Part shown: positions 1 through 12,512 of the stretch, piece by piece | How positions within the stretch are numbered: position 1 is the first letter of the stretch | Layout of the letters: each line of letters starts with the position of its first letter | Assembly (NCBI GenBank): GCA_003667245.1 | Contig: RCNN01000164.1 | Coordinates: 1 to 64,000, forward strand | Origin: Heterostelium multicystogenum | Lineage: Eukaryota; Evosea; Eumycetozoa; Acytosteliales; Acytosteliaceae | DNA: 64,000 nucleotides | Direction: 5' to 3' | Program-made: the position numbers and the translations under genes | Notes under the pieces: generated by a model | Seen by the model: the letters and a program-made list of their open reading frames with translations, nothing else | What the model was told of the DNA's origin: nothing | Database searches by the model: none

Positions 1-467
1 TATTTATAGATGGGCAAATAGTCAAGGTTTCACATTCAAAGAGCAATCATTATACCAACAATTATCAACAACATCAGCAACAACCATATTTTAATCATAA
101 CAATGCACAATTTAATAAATCTCAAAACCCCTGGTGGCTCACCTCCTCCATTTCCTCCTCAAAATAATCAGTCTTCTTCAAATTTAAATAGCAATGAAAA
201 TGGTGAGGAAATAAACAACAAGTCACACCAGCAACCAACTTTAACTTCTTCTAGCAGTGAAAATACCAGAGATGATAACAACGATCACAATGAAGATCAT
301 GAATTAGGTAGGTATATCCTTAATATTAATAGTTTATTTTGATTTAAATATAACATTATCTTCAACAACTTAAATACTTACCCATTTTCATTTAAAACTA
401 TATTAAGACAGCAAGCAACAGTGAAAATAATAGTAATGTAGATTTTAGTAATAAACATCAGAGGTGA
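1..467 (+). CDS. 3' end of an N/Q/S-rich protein gene (partial)
   Basis: The gene enters from the left edge. Frame 3 is open from base 3 to about 130 and reads as a Gln/Asn/His-rich segment. The reading then fits only after dropping one C from the CCCC run near 129-132, which joins it to frame 1 (a Gly-Pro-rich stretch, then Asn/Ser-rich). An intron is supported at 308-411 (donor GTAGGT, acceptor ACAG); its phase matches, and the last exon 412-467 ends at TGA. No domain is recognisable, so function is unknown. An ATG at 103 could be read as a start, but the upstream open frame argues that the gene extends further left. Confidence 0.45.
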
Positions 468-1176
468 ACAATGATATAGTCACAGATTCACTGAGGAGAA
501 GTATCACAAGCTATGAAAAACCTATCATAGAATCCAATAAACAATATATAAATTTATAAAACACAAAGAAATTCTTTAAACTTTTGAGAGTAAGTCAGAT
601 GAGTTAGTCAAGTAAAGTAGAGGTTCAAAGTAATGAAGAGAAGTCAAAAGTGAAAAGTAAATAAGTAGAAGTAGTAGGTTTTGGTTTTTGTCATAAAATG
701 TGAATTTTAGTTAAGTTATAGTAATGTCAAAGTTTAGTCGGTCTTGATTGTTTGTGTTTGTAAGTAAGACACAAACAAACTGAAGTGGCGGGCGGGCATT
801 CAGTAGTAGTAATAGTTTTTTCTTTTGTCGATAGAGTAGTAGGAAAAGAAGGATAGATTAGAAGGAAAAGTGGATAGAATATGTGGGAAGATAGGAAAAA
901 ACTTGAGAGCAAATTATAGTATTAGTTTGAATACAAATTATTATATATGTATATAAATAAGATTGTTGTTTTCATCTAAATCCAATTACAAGATTATAAA
1001 GATATATAGATATATAATGATATGTGAAATGAAAATGGAAATTGGGAGAGATAGAAGAAAAGCGAATAGGGTGTAGTGACGTCAATTGTGATGATTGATT
1101 GGCAACAACATCCACTAGTGGTGAGCAGCAAATATAAAAACTTGAGTTGTTGTTTGTTTTTCTTTGATTAGTTTTT
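468..1176. other. Intergenic, no gene seen
   Basis: A+T-rich spacer between the 3' ends of two convergent genes. Only short, compositionally odd open frames occur, and none has domain-like content. Confidence 0.5.
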
Positions 1177-2817
1177 TTAGAGTCCAAAGTTTGAATTGAC
1201 ACCTTGGAAGGCAAAAGAGTTACCGGAATTGGTTGTTTCTGGGACCAAACCTGATCTTCTTGGGTGTCTTCATCAAAATAGTTGGAACAGATCGGTTGGC
1301 CTTGTCGTAGGTTTTCTTTGATTTTGTGATTTTGGAGCTCGATGATCTTTTGGACACCGTCGGCTTCCTCTACGTATGGGTAGTAGATGTTCTGGCCGTT
1401 GTCACGCTTACCATTGGCCAAAATGTTTTCAATACCCTCAAAGCAACGTTGATAATACGAACTTCATTGCAGCTCAAAAGATCACATAGTGGCTTAATGC
1501 ATCCTTGTCTGACCAAATATTCAATCTGTTGAGAGGTTCCTCCACTGGTGGCGTTACTGAATGGCCCATGCGGCTTCCTTCTTAATTTCAAACTCTGCAT
1601 TGGCTGAGCAAGTTGATCAAAGATGGGATGATATTACTGTCAATGACCTCTTGAATTTGTGACTTGTTACCAGCTGTAATGTTAGAGATGGTCCAGCAAG
1701 CTTCTTTCTTAATGGCCTTTTTTAGTGCTCATCAACAATCTCTGTAAGCATGGGAGAGGCATATACATTCAATACAACTTGAGTTTGCATGTCATCACCA
1801 GTGACGATGTTACCAACAGTTCTCAAAGCTGGAGTTTGGACGGCGCATGATGGGGTGTTCCAAGAGCTCAACCATACGACGGCATACACCGGCATCCAAG
1901 ACGGCTTGGATCTTTTCATTTGGACGTCTGAAAGATGCTAAGAGCCCAACAAGCATCGATGAGTACCTCTTCATCATTGTTGTAGATCAATTGAGCGAGT
2001 GCTGGCAAGCAAATCTGACAGTATCGAATTGTGGAGCTGGCTTACACGACAGAAGTTAGACAAAGTCCAGGTGGCATTACGGATCATGCAAGCTTTGGTT
2101 GTCCAACCAATTGATTCAATAATGGTGGAGAGAGCACCAGCAATTCAAAACCAAATCTCTGCATTCGACTGAATCACCAGCAATATTACCTAAAGCCCAA
2201 ACTGCTTGTTCTCTAACATCATCATTTGGTGAATTCAATAAGCTAACAAATACATTGACGGCTCCAGTTTCAATAACAACACTTTGTTTGTGAGGCTGAT
2301 CCTGATGCAATGTTTGTTAATGCCCAAGCAGCTTCAAACTATAAATATGATATTAATATTCGAACGGTGATCTTATCAATTATATTTCTTTTACATACTT
2401 GTAATTGTGGGTATTCATTTTGTGATAGAAATTGGACAAAACAATGGAACTACACCAGTTTCGATAACTTCTTGGATAGGTGGTTGATCTCTCAATTGAA
2501 AGAAGCTTTCTGAATTGCATTGTTGATTGAAGGATTTGCTCATAGTTTTTGTGATTGTAATCCGCTAACCATTGCTGGAAGGTTTTCCAACTAAATAAAT
2601 TATAATTAGAAACTGCTGCTTTAAACAACTAGATAGCGATATCTTACTCTTTGACTGAGGGATGGATCTGTCTTAATATTTCTCTTCTTTGCTACACTGT
2701 CTTCTCTGTCTTTCTTTCTGATAGAGAGAGCGATTTCTCTCTCTTACGACGAGCATCATCAGCATCTATAATCTTTTTGAATTGATTCTTTCTCTGTTCT
2801 TGCTTTGATCTAAACAT
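1177..2817 (-). CDS. Importin subunit alpha (karyopherin alpha), frameshifted
   Basis: Nuclear import adaptor that binds classical NLS cargo through armadillo repeats and importin beta through its N-terminal IBB domain. Reading from ATG 2817, the IBB is clear (basic start with Arg/Lys clusters, then [18 protein letters not shown] sequence). Introns at about 2647-2591 and 2398-2339 are supported by GTAAG/GTATG donors and TAG acceptors. ARM-repeat signatures follow ([37 protein letters not shown]). The C-terminus has the family's [10 protein letters not shown] acidic motif and ends in [14 protein letters not shown] before TAA at 1177-1179. Length of about 520 aa is normal. At least seven single-base shifts break the frame, several in A or T runs. 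An essential gene this otherwise well conserved points to sequence error, although a pseudogene cannot be excluded. Confidence 0.9.
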
Positions 2818-5443
2818 CTTGTTACTATTCTAATATTACTGATTAAATTCTATAAATAAATAAAAAATCTAAATCTAACTGTAATAAGCAAAATTAGTAC
2901 AATACTATTAATTGAGTTGGAGTTGTGCTTGATACGAAACTAATGATATAATATAAATTGATGAGGATTGAATAACTATTTGGTTGGTTGGTAGGATGGG
3001 TGCTGTGTGACAAATTTAAAATAAAATAAGAAAAGACAAAAAAATAAAAAAATAAAAAAAAAATAAACAAATAATATGTTGTTGAAATTAAGACAAAACA
3101 AGATAGATTTGATTGATAGATTGTGTAGTAGTAGATACAATTGTATTGCTGATTTTAAGAGGTATACCTTTGTTTAATTCAAATTATTATTGTTATTGTT
3201 GTTGTTGTTGTGAGGAAATTATAGGTACAGTTTTGATTTAATAATACTTTTGATTGGCAAGTAAAGTTCGTGTTTGTATGAATGTTTGTAGAGTATATTT
3301 TAAAAAACAGTTTGCTGGTCATTGCGTGCTCCGCTTTATGTGTTACTCAATTAACTAACAATATAAAGAAGAACAGACAAATAGTAAACAAACTTACTAA
3401 AGACAACTTACTAATAGAAACTAAAAAAACACTATAATATATATATATATATTTGATGTTTATCCTTATTCTTATGATATTATCAATACCTGTGAATATG
3501 TATACTATTGTTATGAATTGGCTGTCTGCTGTTGTTACGATTCTTTGATGTATTGTTTCAATTTTATTGTTGTATATAAATGAATTTAAATATCACCACA
3601 CAAATGTATTACCACAACCCTTTTATTGCCAACAGTTGTTTAGTGGGGTGAACGAAGACAACATAGATACTAGTATTTAACAAAATACTAAATAATAATT
3701 AAAGTATTAAATATTACTCTAAATAATATTAATTTAGGAAAATAAGTTCTTGATAGTTAAATAATAATAATAATAATAATATATCTATAGTTAATAGCTT
3801 AGTGATATTGGCTATTTAGATGTTATAACGCTGCTTAGTTGTTTGCAACGTTGTTGGGTATAAAAATAATAAATGTTGTTGTTTTTCCTTTGAAGGATTG
3901 GGATACAATTGACACTGCAATGAGTAGATAGCTCATAGAACATAGTACATACCTTATAATTAACTATACAAATATAATTAAATTAATTAATTAGAACTTG
4001 TAGATATATTTAAAATAAATATTATAATAATGTGAAGTTTTTTAATTCGAACGAATTTAATGTGGGCTTCAGGATTTTGTTTGTTTTTTTTTTTGAAGTT
4101 CTTTTCAAGATGATAAATTAATATTTTATAATTTAAATTTTATTATTTTTACATAATAATAATATTATTGTATTATTAAAAATAATAATTGTAACTCATC
4201 AAAAAGGTTACAATTGTGTAACTGCTATAATCAAATACTAATAACAAAAGAATGTCAATTTAAATGACATTGTGAATATCAATTTGATCTCAAGTTTATC
4301 TAAAAGTAGGTGCACCATAAAACTAATTTTAGTTTGTTGTTTAGAGAAATACATATATATGCATTAACTATTGATAATAATGAATGAATGAATGAATATA
4401 AAAACATGTCTTTAAAGGTTGAGATACATATGTAATGAGAATTAGTAGTTGAGTAACCAAGATTATCAGTTCGCATATTAAAGGATGAATATTAACAAGG
4501 AGATTAAGAGTTACCATCAATTGATGAGGTGACAAAAGGTAAAGTTTAATTAATTAATTAAATGGTTGTTGATTAATTTGAAGATTCATTGTATTAATGG
4601 GCGGCGTGGAGTTGTGGAAACTTGGTGAATTTCATTCTGATTCCTTTCATCTTCTTTAATTTATCGTGTTTGTGTGTGTTGGTGTGTTGGCACCAATTTA
4701 CAACCTCTGGAGTTTGCTTCCGTTAGTTATTTGACAGAGAAAAAATAGAAAAAAAAAAAAAAAAAACAAAACAAAACAAAAGAAGGTGGACCAGGCAAGA
4801 ATAATAATAATTTAATTTTAATTTGTAAATTTTGTTGTATTTATGTACAAATAGGGAGTTCAAACAACAGCAACATTTGTTTCCCATTTTCATTATTCTT
4901 TTTTTCTCTATTAATCTTAATATTACTATCTAATAATTAAACAGGCACCAGCACCACCAGCAACAGCCCAATAGCCACAACAACAGCATCAGCAGCATCA
5001 TTATATAACGACAACAACAACAACAGTAACAGTAACAGTAATAGTAATTCATTCAAATAACTTATTAAATATTATAAAAAGTAAAAGATAATTTTAATAA
5101 TATCTTTTTTATTATCATTATCAGAATCATCAGTATTTGAAAGAAATTAGTTCTGTTCATACTATTTCACAAACTCCTAAATAAATATAATAATTTAAAA
5201 GATAAAGGAGTAATCTTAATATATATATATATATCTCACACATACACACTCTCAACTATAGTTGTTTTAAATGTTAGTTAAATAATAATAATAGTTTTTT
5301 AATAGTTAGTAGTTAATTAATCTTGGTTTTAGATTTTATATATCATATTTTTGTACATATATATATACCATATATTTTTATAGTTTTGTATTTATCATAT
5401 AGTTTAGCGTTTAGTTATTCAACTACAATTGTTTTGTTTGAAA
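2818..5443. other. Long divergent intergenic region with simple repeats
   Basis: About 2.6 kb between the divergent importin alpha and G-patch genes, with no supported coding exon. It holds a TAA microsatellite near 3763-3782, (GAAT)n near 4381-4397, a long A tract at about 4750-4767, and a CAG/CAA/CAT-rich stretch at about 4945-5050. It also holds a locally G+C-richer island at about 4598-4735. The 3' part is probably promoter and 5' leader of the downstream gene. Confidence 0.5.
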
Positions 5444-8350
5444 ATGGAAATTGTAATTGATGGTATTGTTTTACCTATTAAGTCAGGCAGCAGCAAGAAG
5501 TCACCACAGCAGCAACAACAAACAACACAATCGCCACAGTCACAGCAACAGCAGCACAAGAGAAGTAAAAAGAAGGATAAAGTAATTAGAAATAGACAAA
5601 GAGCTAGAGCTAATCTAAATAATCCTGATAATATTATGCTGTATCACGATGATACTCCACAGAGAGATCGATTGAAGCATTCTTCTCTATTGAGTGCATT
5701 GGAGCGCTCCATTGTCGAAGAGGAAGACGAGGAGATTTTGCTCGATTACATTAAACACATGGATGTTTCTGACCCAGAGAAAGAAAACGAGATTTTGGAC
5801 TCTATGAAGTTTGGAGAAGATCTCGATTATTTCTATAGCTCTATCAAGTCTAGAAAGGGCAGAAAGAAGCACAAAGCACAACAGCCACAACAACAGTCTC
5901 CTCCACAACAGCAATATATCAATATTTATACAACTGGCAACTTTATTAGCGACACCTCTGACGAGTTCGACGATGACGACGAAATAGATCTCGATCTCGA
6001 GGCAATGTCCTACAAGAAAAACTGCAGATTAAAGAGAAGAAATCAGTCTTCAAACAAATCAAAACACAAGAAGCAACAAGCAAACTCTTCTGCAAGCCAA
6101 CTTTCAAAGTTGTCATCTTTCACAAAAGCAGGTCTGCTTAGCAACGACGTTGAGGAAGAAACGACCAACGAAGCAATAAACACAGAAAAAAATATAGATT
6201 TAAGTGTTTCATCCAATTCTGTGCCCAACACCGCTGCACCATCTCAAACACCAAATGGCTCAGTTAAACAGCGTCCATATCCTCTGGAGAAAAAAGTTTC
6301 TTTCCAACTCATCAACGATGTCATTGTTTTGTCATCATCTAGCGAGGAGCAAGAAGACGACGATGAAGATGAACAAAAACAGGTTGTTCCTAATATTGAT
6401 AAATCAAGCGAGCCACGTGATGCTGTTATGGGTTATGATAATCAAGAGGAGTATGCCGACGAGAGTGATTGCATACTTGGTGGCGAAAGTGACTGTTATG
6501 ATACTGACCTTGAAAAGTCAAATGAAACCATTAAATCATCCACAGAAAATAATAACATCAATAATAGCTCTAATAATAGTAATAATAACAGTTTACATTC
6601 ATTACATAACTTGCCTGGTTTCAATAATCACATTAATATAAATAGTAGCGCAAGTATTCACTGTATACCAGGCGTTAATAATAGTAGTTTACATTGCTTA
6701 TATAATAAGAATAGTAATAACATCGCCAATAGTGGTATTCACAGTATATATGGTTTAAATAACAATTGCAACAGTAGTAATAATAGTAGTTTACATAGCT
6801 TACATGGTATTAATAATATACATGGTATTCCTAGCTATTATCAATCCCCTTCTCCAGTGCAGTCACAAAGTTTTGATGCCTCGTCTTCTTCAGAGTCGGA
6901 AGATGAAGATAGAATTGTATCGTGTTATGTCAATGGTTCGGAACCTTCAGGTGATGAGAGTTGCTTTTTGACAAACCCATTCAAAACACCCGTTAAAAAG
7001 ACACCATTCGCATACAACAACACAAATTGCTATATGAAGCCTGATGACCATGAGGTTATTGAGGTTTCAGATGACGATAATGTGGTCGATATTTCATCAG
7101 AGTCTGAGGAAGATGCAGAGGCAGAGAGAAAGGGATCTTTTGCTGACTGGATTCGCAAAGTTCATGGCTCTTCTATCAATTTACCATCAAAACCTGCCAA
7201 CAAGACACAGGAATTGATTGATGTTGACAACTTTGAGCCATTCATTAGAAAGCCAGGTAACCATCAACAATGCACATCTTTCAAAGATGATCCTATCAAT
7301 AATCTCAATAACCATAACCACCGATTATTTATAAGCTCATCTGGTTCAATCAGAATTAGAGGTTATTAATTCATAAATTCCAACCTACCATATAAATATA
7401 GATTCACGAATCATTCCACCCAAACCAAAATTAAGTCCAATTATTGTCGAGTGTCTTAGGGATTTCTGTACAACACAGTTGAGACAAGAGATCGAACAAT
7501 TATGTGATCGTGGACTCACCTTTTCAAGCTATACTTCCAAACAACTTACCTCTATTGCTACTCTTTTCGATAATTTAATTTTAAATAACTTCTCACAGTA
7601 TGTAAATTCGATAACCAAAACTTTGAATCATATATATTAACATGTTTGTTTGAAGTGAATTGCCACTTTGGCCAATGTCTAAAGTATCGATGAATCAGGT
7701 TGAGTTCCTAGCAAGACAATATGGTATTTTTCAATGTGTAAAAAGGATAAGTAAGTCGAATTCTTAAACAGTCGAGTTTTATCGGTCACAAACTAACTTT
7801 CTTGTTATTTTCAGAGGAGAGAACTATTATATTTATTATTATTCATACTGTGACAAAAAAGCCATCGATTAGAAAGAAGGAGCGATATATCGAGTCGGCC
7901 TTCCACAGATATATGAACTCTGCTCTTTTAAATTCCTATGATAATATTATGTCTTCACCTTCAACTTCTCCCAACAGCAGTGGAGTCTTTAGCACACCAA
8001 ACCACTCTCCCTCCACAAGCTCTGGAAGTGGAAAGAAGAACAAACATGAAAAGACCATACTCTACAATAGAAAGGGTAAAATAAGTCCATCTCAATCAAA
8101 GAAGTATCAGAAAGGTCCAGGTAAACTGAAAACTTCACCCAAACCAAGCAAAGATAATTCTAAATCACCTAAATTGCAGCATGGTGATGTAGTAGATCAA
8201 CATCGTGCCCCCATTCCAGATACTAATGTAGGAAACGTTCTTTTGAAAAAGATGGGTTGGTCAGGTGGAGGTTTGGGAGCCACAGGACAAGGATTAGATA
8301 CACCATTACAAGCTGTTGTTAGAAAAGATCGTTTAGGATTGGGATTATAG
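5444..8350 (+). CDS. R3H-like/G-patch protein resembling Sqs1 (putative Prp43 cofactor)
   Basis: Four exons with matching phases: 5444-7361, 7402-7597, 7656-7750, 7815-8350 (about 914 aa, no frameshift). The first intron is only 40 nt with an unusual GTTATT donor and is the weakest junction. ATG 5444 is preferred because AAAA precedes it. The N-terminal two thirds are low-complexity: Gln-rich, acidic DE clusters, then an Asn-rich region with a repeated SLHSLHG-like unit. Exons 2-4 hold a conserved region with an R3H-like layout. The extreme C-terminus is a canonical G-patch (VLLKKMGWSGGGLGATGQGL, then a KDRLGLGL end). In yeast Sqs1, R3H plus a C-terminal G-patch activates the helicase Prp43 in splicing and ribosome biogenesis. 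That role here is inference; the G-patch itself is certain. Confidence 0.75.
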
Positions 8351-9506
8351 TGTAGGATTAGTCTAAAGCCAAATAAAACAAATGTATTTTTGTTTGCAAG
8401 TTGGTCCATTATATAACTCAATTTCAACCTATTATTTGTTCGTGAGTTGTCTATCAAGTTCGCAACCACAAGACTCAGTCATGTCTGAGTTATTGTTATT
8501 CCAAACTATGACTATAAAGTTGTGATTGATCCTAATTTTTCATACCTAATGGATGTCGACAAACAACGTTACCAATAATTGTGATAGATCACTACAAATT
8601 GTATAACTGCAAAGAAATAAGCCCTATTATGATGATTTATATCAAAGTCTACTAATATGGAGATACCCTGTTAGTATATTCATTGGATATATTCACGAGG
8701 GTCTCATTTTGATTCCCTGGTGACTCTGTACAAAATAAAAGATGAACGGTGAACAATGAATTGTATTGAGATAAAAATTTTTGACAAAGATAGGTATTCC
8801 ATTGGATATGTTTGCTTGTATTTATGGAGGAAAAGTTAACTCTTTGATAATTTGATGAAGTCTTTACAAATTCCCAAAGAACCAATGAGAAATAATTTAG
8901 GAAATCCAAAACTTTCCAATGATTAAAACTAAAGTTGGATATAAATTTATATCATTTGAAGATCAATTGTTTGGAAAGAAATCAAAGTAAGCCCCTCCTT
9001 AATACACTATCAAAATCGTTTTTTCTATTTGTCTGGAACTATTACTAATGAAGATAGTTGGTTATGGTACTAGAAAAAGACAATCCAGTGGGACTTCAAA
9101 TGTAATTAATGAAAGAGGAGAACAGAAGTATCATGAAGAAATACCACGAAATAATATTGATTATTAAATAAAGTACTCTGTTTCATAAAATTATTGGTAT
9201 TTGTTTAAAGTTTTCGAAATTGTCACCCATACTTATATTATGTATAGGACCAATTGTAATGAACATCTAAAAAACTCATAAAAACTGTTACCAAAACTTT
9301 GTTATGAAAGATATGATTGATGTTTTATTTTGATGGGTCCATATTTTACCAAATGAAATGAATATTTTTGTATAGTTGACAAGATTAACAAATGTCATTG
9401 AAAACTATCTGAGGTTCATCAATTGTTGGTGAAGGTTTTTCAAATATAAATAAGGTCTGATTGAACAAACATTTCATAATGTTTTTTCAATACATATATA
9501 TAAATA
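8351..9506. other. Intergenic, no convincing gene
   Basis: About 1.15 kb between two plus-strand genes. A minus-strand open frame at 8652-8909 is short and lacks domain or splice support. The 3' part is probably promoter for the gene at 9507. Confidence 0.4.
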
Positions 9507-10171
9507 ATGGTTTTTACGATTTATATTCATTATCAACAAATAATAGTTAAATTTAATAACATATCTGAGGGTAGTTGTTATTATGATCTCCGAAATCGTA
9601 TAATACAGGAGATCCTCCCACATCATCTTTCAAATTCTGTCATTGAGTTCCGTCTGGGCCCTGAGCGCGATGATGAACATCCTCCTCTAAATCCAAATAC
9701 TGTTATCAATAATGAAGATCATATCTATATAACAGAACCACCTGGTATGTATGATTAATTTAAATATTTATAGATCATTATAATGACAGAATTTTAAGTG
9801 AGAGTGTTTAAAAAAGATAGTGATGAAGTTCCCTTGATGGAATTCGCTCAGGGTGTTAGATGGGAAGAAATTGAAAAGAATTTGGATTTGATGATGGGAA
9901 GCCTTCGATTGAAGAGAGTTTGTAATCAGCCCAGTGATCACATTGCAACTCCGTTTGCTGCTGGTGACTATACATTGATAAATTCAAAAAAAAATGTAGG
10001 TATATTTTTATTTTACTTACAAATATATTTACATTTATTAATTTATTAACAGTTTTGGTTTAGGTAATTCGAATATTACGGATTCTTCTCCAGTTTAGCC
10101 CTGGTACTGCTTATTTTGCACTTATTATAAGTATAACAGGAATTATTTTAACAATAGTATTAAGAAAATAA
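9507..10171 (+). CDS. Small predicted tail-anchored protein with ubiquitin-like head
   Basis: Three exons, 9507-9744, 9799-9995 and 10064-10171, join in phase to about 180 aa. The N-terminal ~80 residues have a beta-strand/helix/strand pattern like a ubiquitin fold: TIYIHYQQIIVKF, then DLRNRIIQEI, then an NEDHIYITEPP end. That ending recalls the header domain of Crinkler-type proteins, a weak resemblance. The middle exon is charged. The C-terminal exon encodes one hydrophobic segment (YFALIISITGIILTIVL) and ends Arg-Lys-stop, as in a tail anchor. Exon 3 is chosen because the acceptor TTTAG before 10064 keeps the frame open; an alternative acceptor at 10051-10052 would stop after four codons. 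Function unknown. Confidence 0.55.
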
Positions 10172-10935
10172 ATATTTTAGATATCAGTTATTTTTAAGTA
10201 TATTATATTTTTTATATCAATTATTAAACAATCCGGATCACGTTTCTTCATTCATATTTGTCTTACCATAAAGCTCACAAATCTCATTTCACTTTGAGGT
10301 GTGTCTTCTTAAAAACGTTTTATTTGAATTGTCTGCTTTATTTTGTTCACCAAAACAATAGACATTCATGAATGTCTTTTAATATGAACATCAATTAAAT
10401 CTTCACATGATTTCACTTTTAGTATCTCAAAGCAGATACTGAGAATGATATGGGGTACCAACAGGAGTTCCAAATGATGTTCGACTGAATCTATTAGACC
10501 TGAGAGAGGTATTAAATGATCTTAAAATTTAAACTTATCAAATCCCTTCCATTCATATTAATTATCAATAAACAATTGTCACTTTACATTTGTTTACAAT
10601 AGGTTGTGTTGATTCGATTGATTAGATTTAAAAATATCTATGTCGTAATAGATAAAACCAACAACATTTTTAATATAATATCTTTAGATTTTTAGGTTTT
10701 ATTGTTGGGCCACTTCATGACTGGCATTCGTTATCTTCCATCGATCCATTACCAAGGAATGAGAAAAAAATGGTGGAGCACACAATAGACTCTGCTACAA
10801 ATTTGAATTGATAAATACATCAATCAATTGTTGTCTAAAACTAACTGTATAAGTAGATAAAATAATACACAACATATATAAAAATGTATACTCTTTTTGA
10901 CCTTTTAATTTTAATTTTAATTTTGTTCTGTCCTT
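10172..10935. other. Intergenic, no gene seen
   Basis: Spacer between convergent genes; A+T-rich with no open frame that can be supported. Confidence 0.45.
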
Positions 10936-12512
10936 TCATTGGGTTGTCCAAACAATATTTTGTTGGGTTGTGAAAAAAGATGCTGTGAATTTAAATCTGA
11001 AAGTCCCGAAAATGATATTATATTTGTCACATAATTTACGGATTCTAAATTTTGAACTATTCATATCGTAAATATAAACATTCTTTATGTGTCTTAGCGT
11101 TGGAATCAAGGTGGCTGGAATTGTAGTCTTTTCAACTGATCTCTGTGGCAAGTCCTTATAGAATATACAATCAATACTTTCTTTTGTTTTTGTAGTGGGG
11201 ACGATATTGTCTAATAACCAAAGGTCCATAACTTTCAATGTTGTAACCGATGGAGGAATGGTAAACATAATATTTTGAGATATATGATTTAGACTTAGTA
11301 TCTCCACACCATGAGGAATTGGTACTACATCATTCTTTAGTGGATCATTGGGGGCAAAATACAGTGACAGTTTCTTTATCTGCAAGCCTTTAAGAAGTTC
11401 TAGTTTTTTTCTATTAACTTTTAGAACCTCAAGATAATATTTCGACTGGTCAGGAAATATTTCATGAATATCATATATTGTTTCTGCGATGTTAAGATGT
11501 CTAATTGAGGTTGGCATTGTAGAACTTAACACTACTTTCGATAAAAATGAGAGCTTAATAATTTGTCTTGGTAGTTCATCTAAAAAGATTTCTGGTATGA
11601 AGTTTAACAAATTCTTCTTATATGAATGGAAGATTGATAATGATTTCAGATTAGGAAGTGATTTGACTATTGGAATCCATGACAATGGGATACTCTTCAA
11701 AGTAATAAGTGAATGGGGCAATACTCCTTCAGTAATCGATGTATCCATTCCAGAATACGACAGTTTTTTCAAGTTAGGCGGAAGAGACCCAACTTTGAGC
11801 TTAAGGTTAATATTTCCAACAATTCGCAGTTCTTGGAGAGAGTAAGGTAGTGCATCAGGTTCGATATTTTGATTGTAACTATCATCAAGTTTAAGTTTCT
11901 CTAGAAAAGGTGGGAGATTCTCTTTTGTCAATGGTTCTTGAAAATAGTTGTCAAAAGAAACTGAGGTCAAGTTGATAGGTAGTGGGTGTGAGATTGAGTG
12001 ACAACCGATATATTTGAATACTCTCGAATTAGATATCAAATGGTAGAGACGGTCTCTGAATTGATCAGAAACCAGAAAATCCCTTAACTCGTAGGCAATT
12101 ACAGTATCACAAGAATGAGGTATTTGAAAGTTATCCTTTGTTATTTCTTCTATATGGTGTGATTGAGTTAGCACAATTAATATAATAAACAATGAGATAG
12201 GACAGGTACCTGGAGTAAAATCAAGTTCAGGCATATCGCTATTCTGAATAACAAATATACTATCACACTTGGTTGCTAAAGATTTTGCTAAAATAGATCG
12301 ATAGGAAAGTAAGAGAAAGCATCGAGGGTATTACTAACCATCTCAATACTTTGGGTATTGAATGATAAGAATTCCTCTCTTTCATTGTACCATCTCTTAC
12401 AAACCAAGCTCAAGCATATCCTATCTATATTATCGTCAAGAAGCTTTACTATTATTCTCAGTAAATAGTGTGATAGATTTACAATAATATTTTGATTGTT
12501 GTTAATATCCAT
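10936..12512 (-). CDS. F-box/FNIP-repeat protein
   Basis: Reading from ATG 12512, the first ~45 residues are F-box-like (NLSHYLLRIIVKLLDDNID, then SLVCKRWYNERE). The remainder is a leucine-rich solenoid with FNIP-type units: LPPFLEKLKL, SYNQNIEPDALPYSLQEL, GVLPHSLITLK. Such proteins are thought to recruit substrates to SCF-type ubiquitin ligases, the F-box binding Skp1 and the FNIP repeats the target. One single-base shift near 12300 separates the F-box part from the solenoid. Total about 525 aa. A paralog of the same design and length lies at 36599-38171 on the other strand. FNIP families are greatly expanded in dictyostelids. Confidence 0.75.

Noticed and set aside
8652..8909. Minus-strand 85-codon open frame
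   Set aside because: No domain, no splice partner, composition like the surrounding spacer.
11489..11845. 118-codon plus-strand open frame
   Set aside because: Antisense of the FNIP solenoid, which has clear repeat structure on the minus strand.
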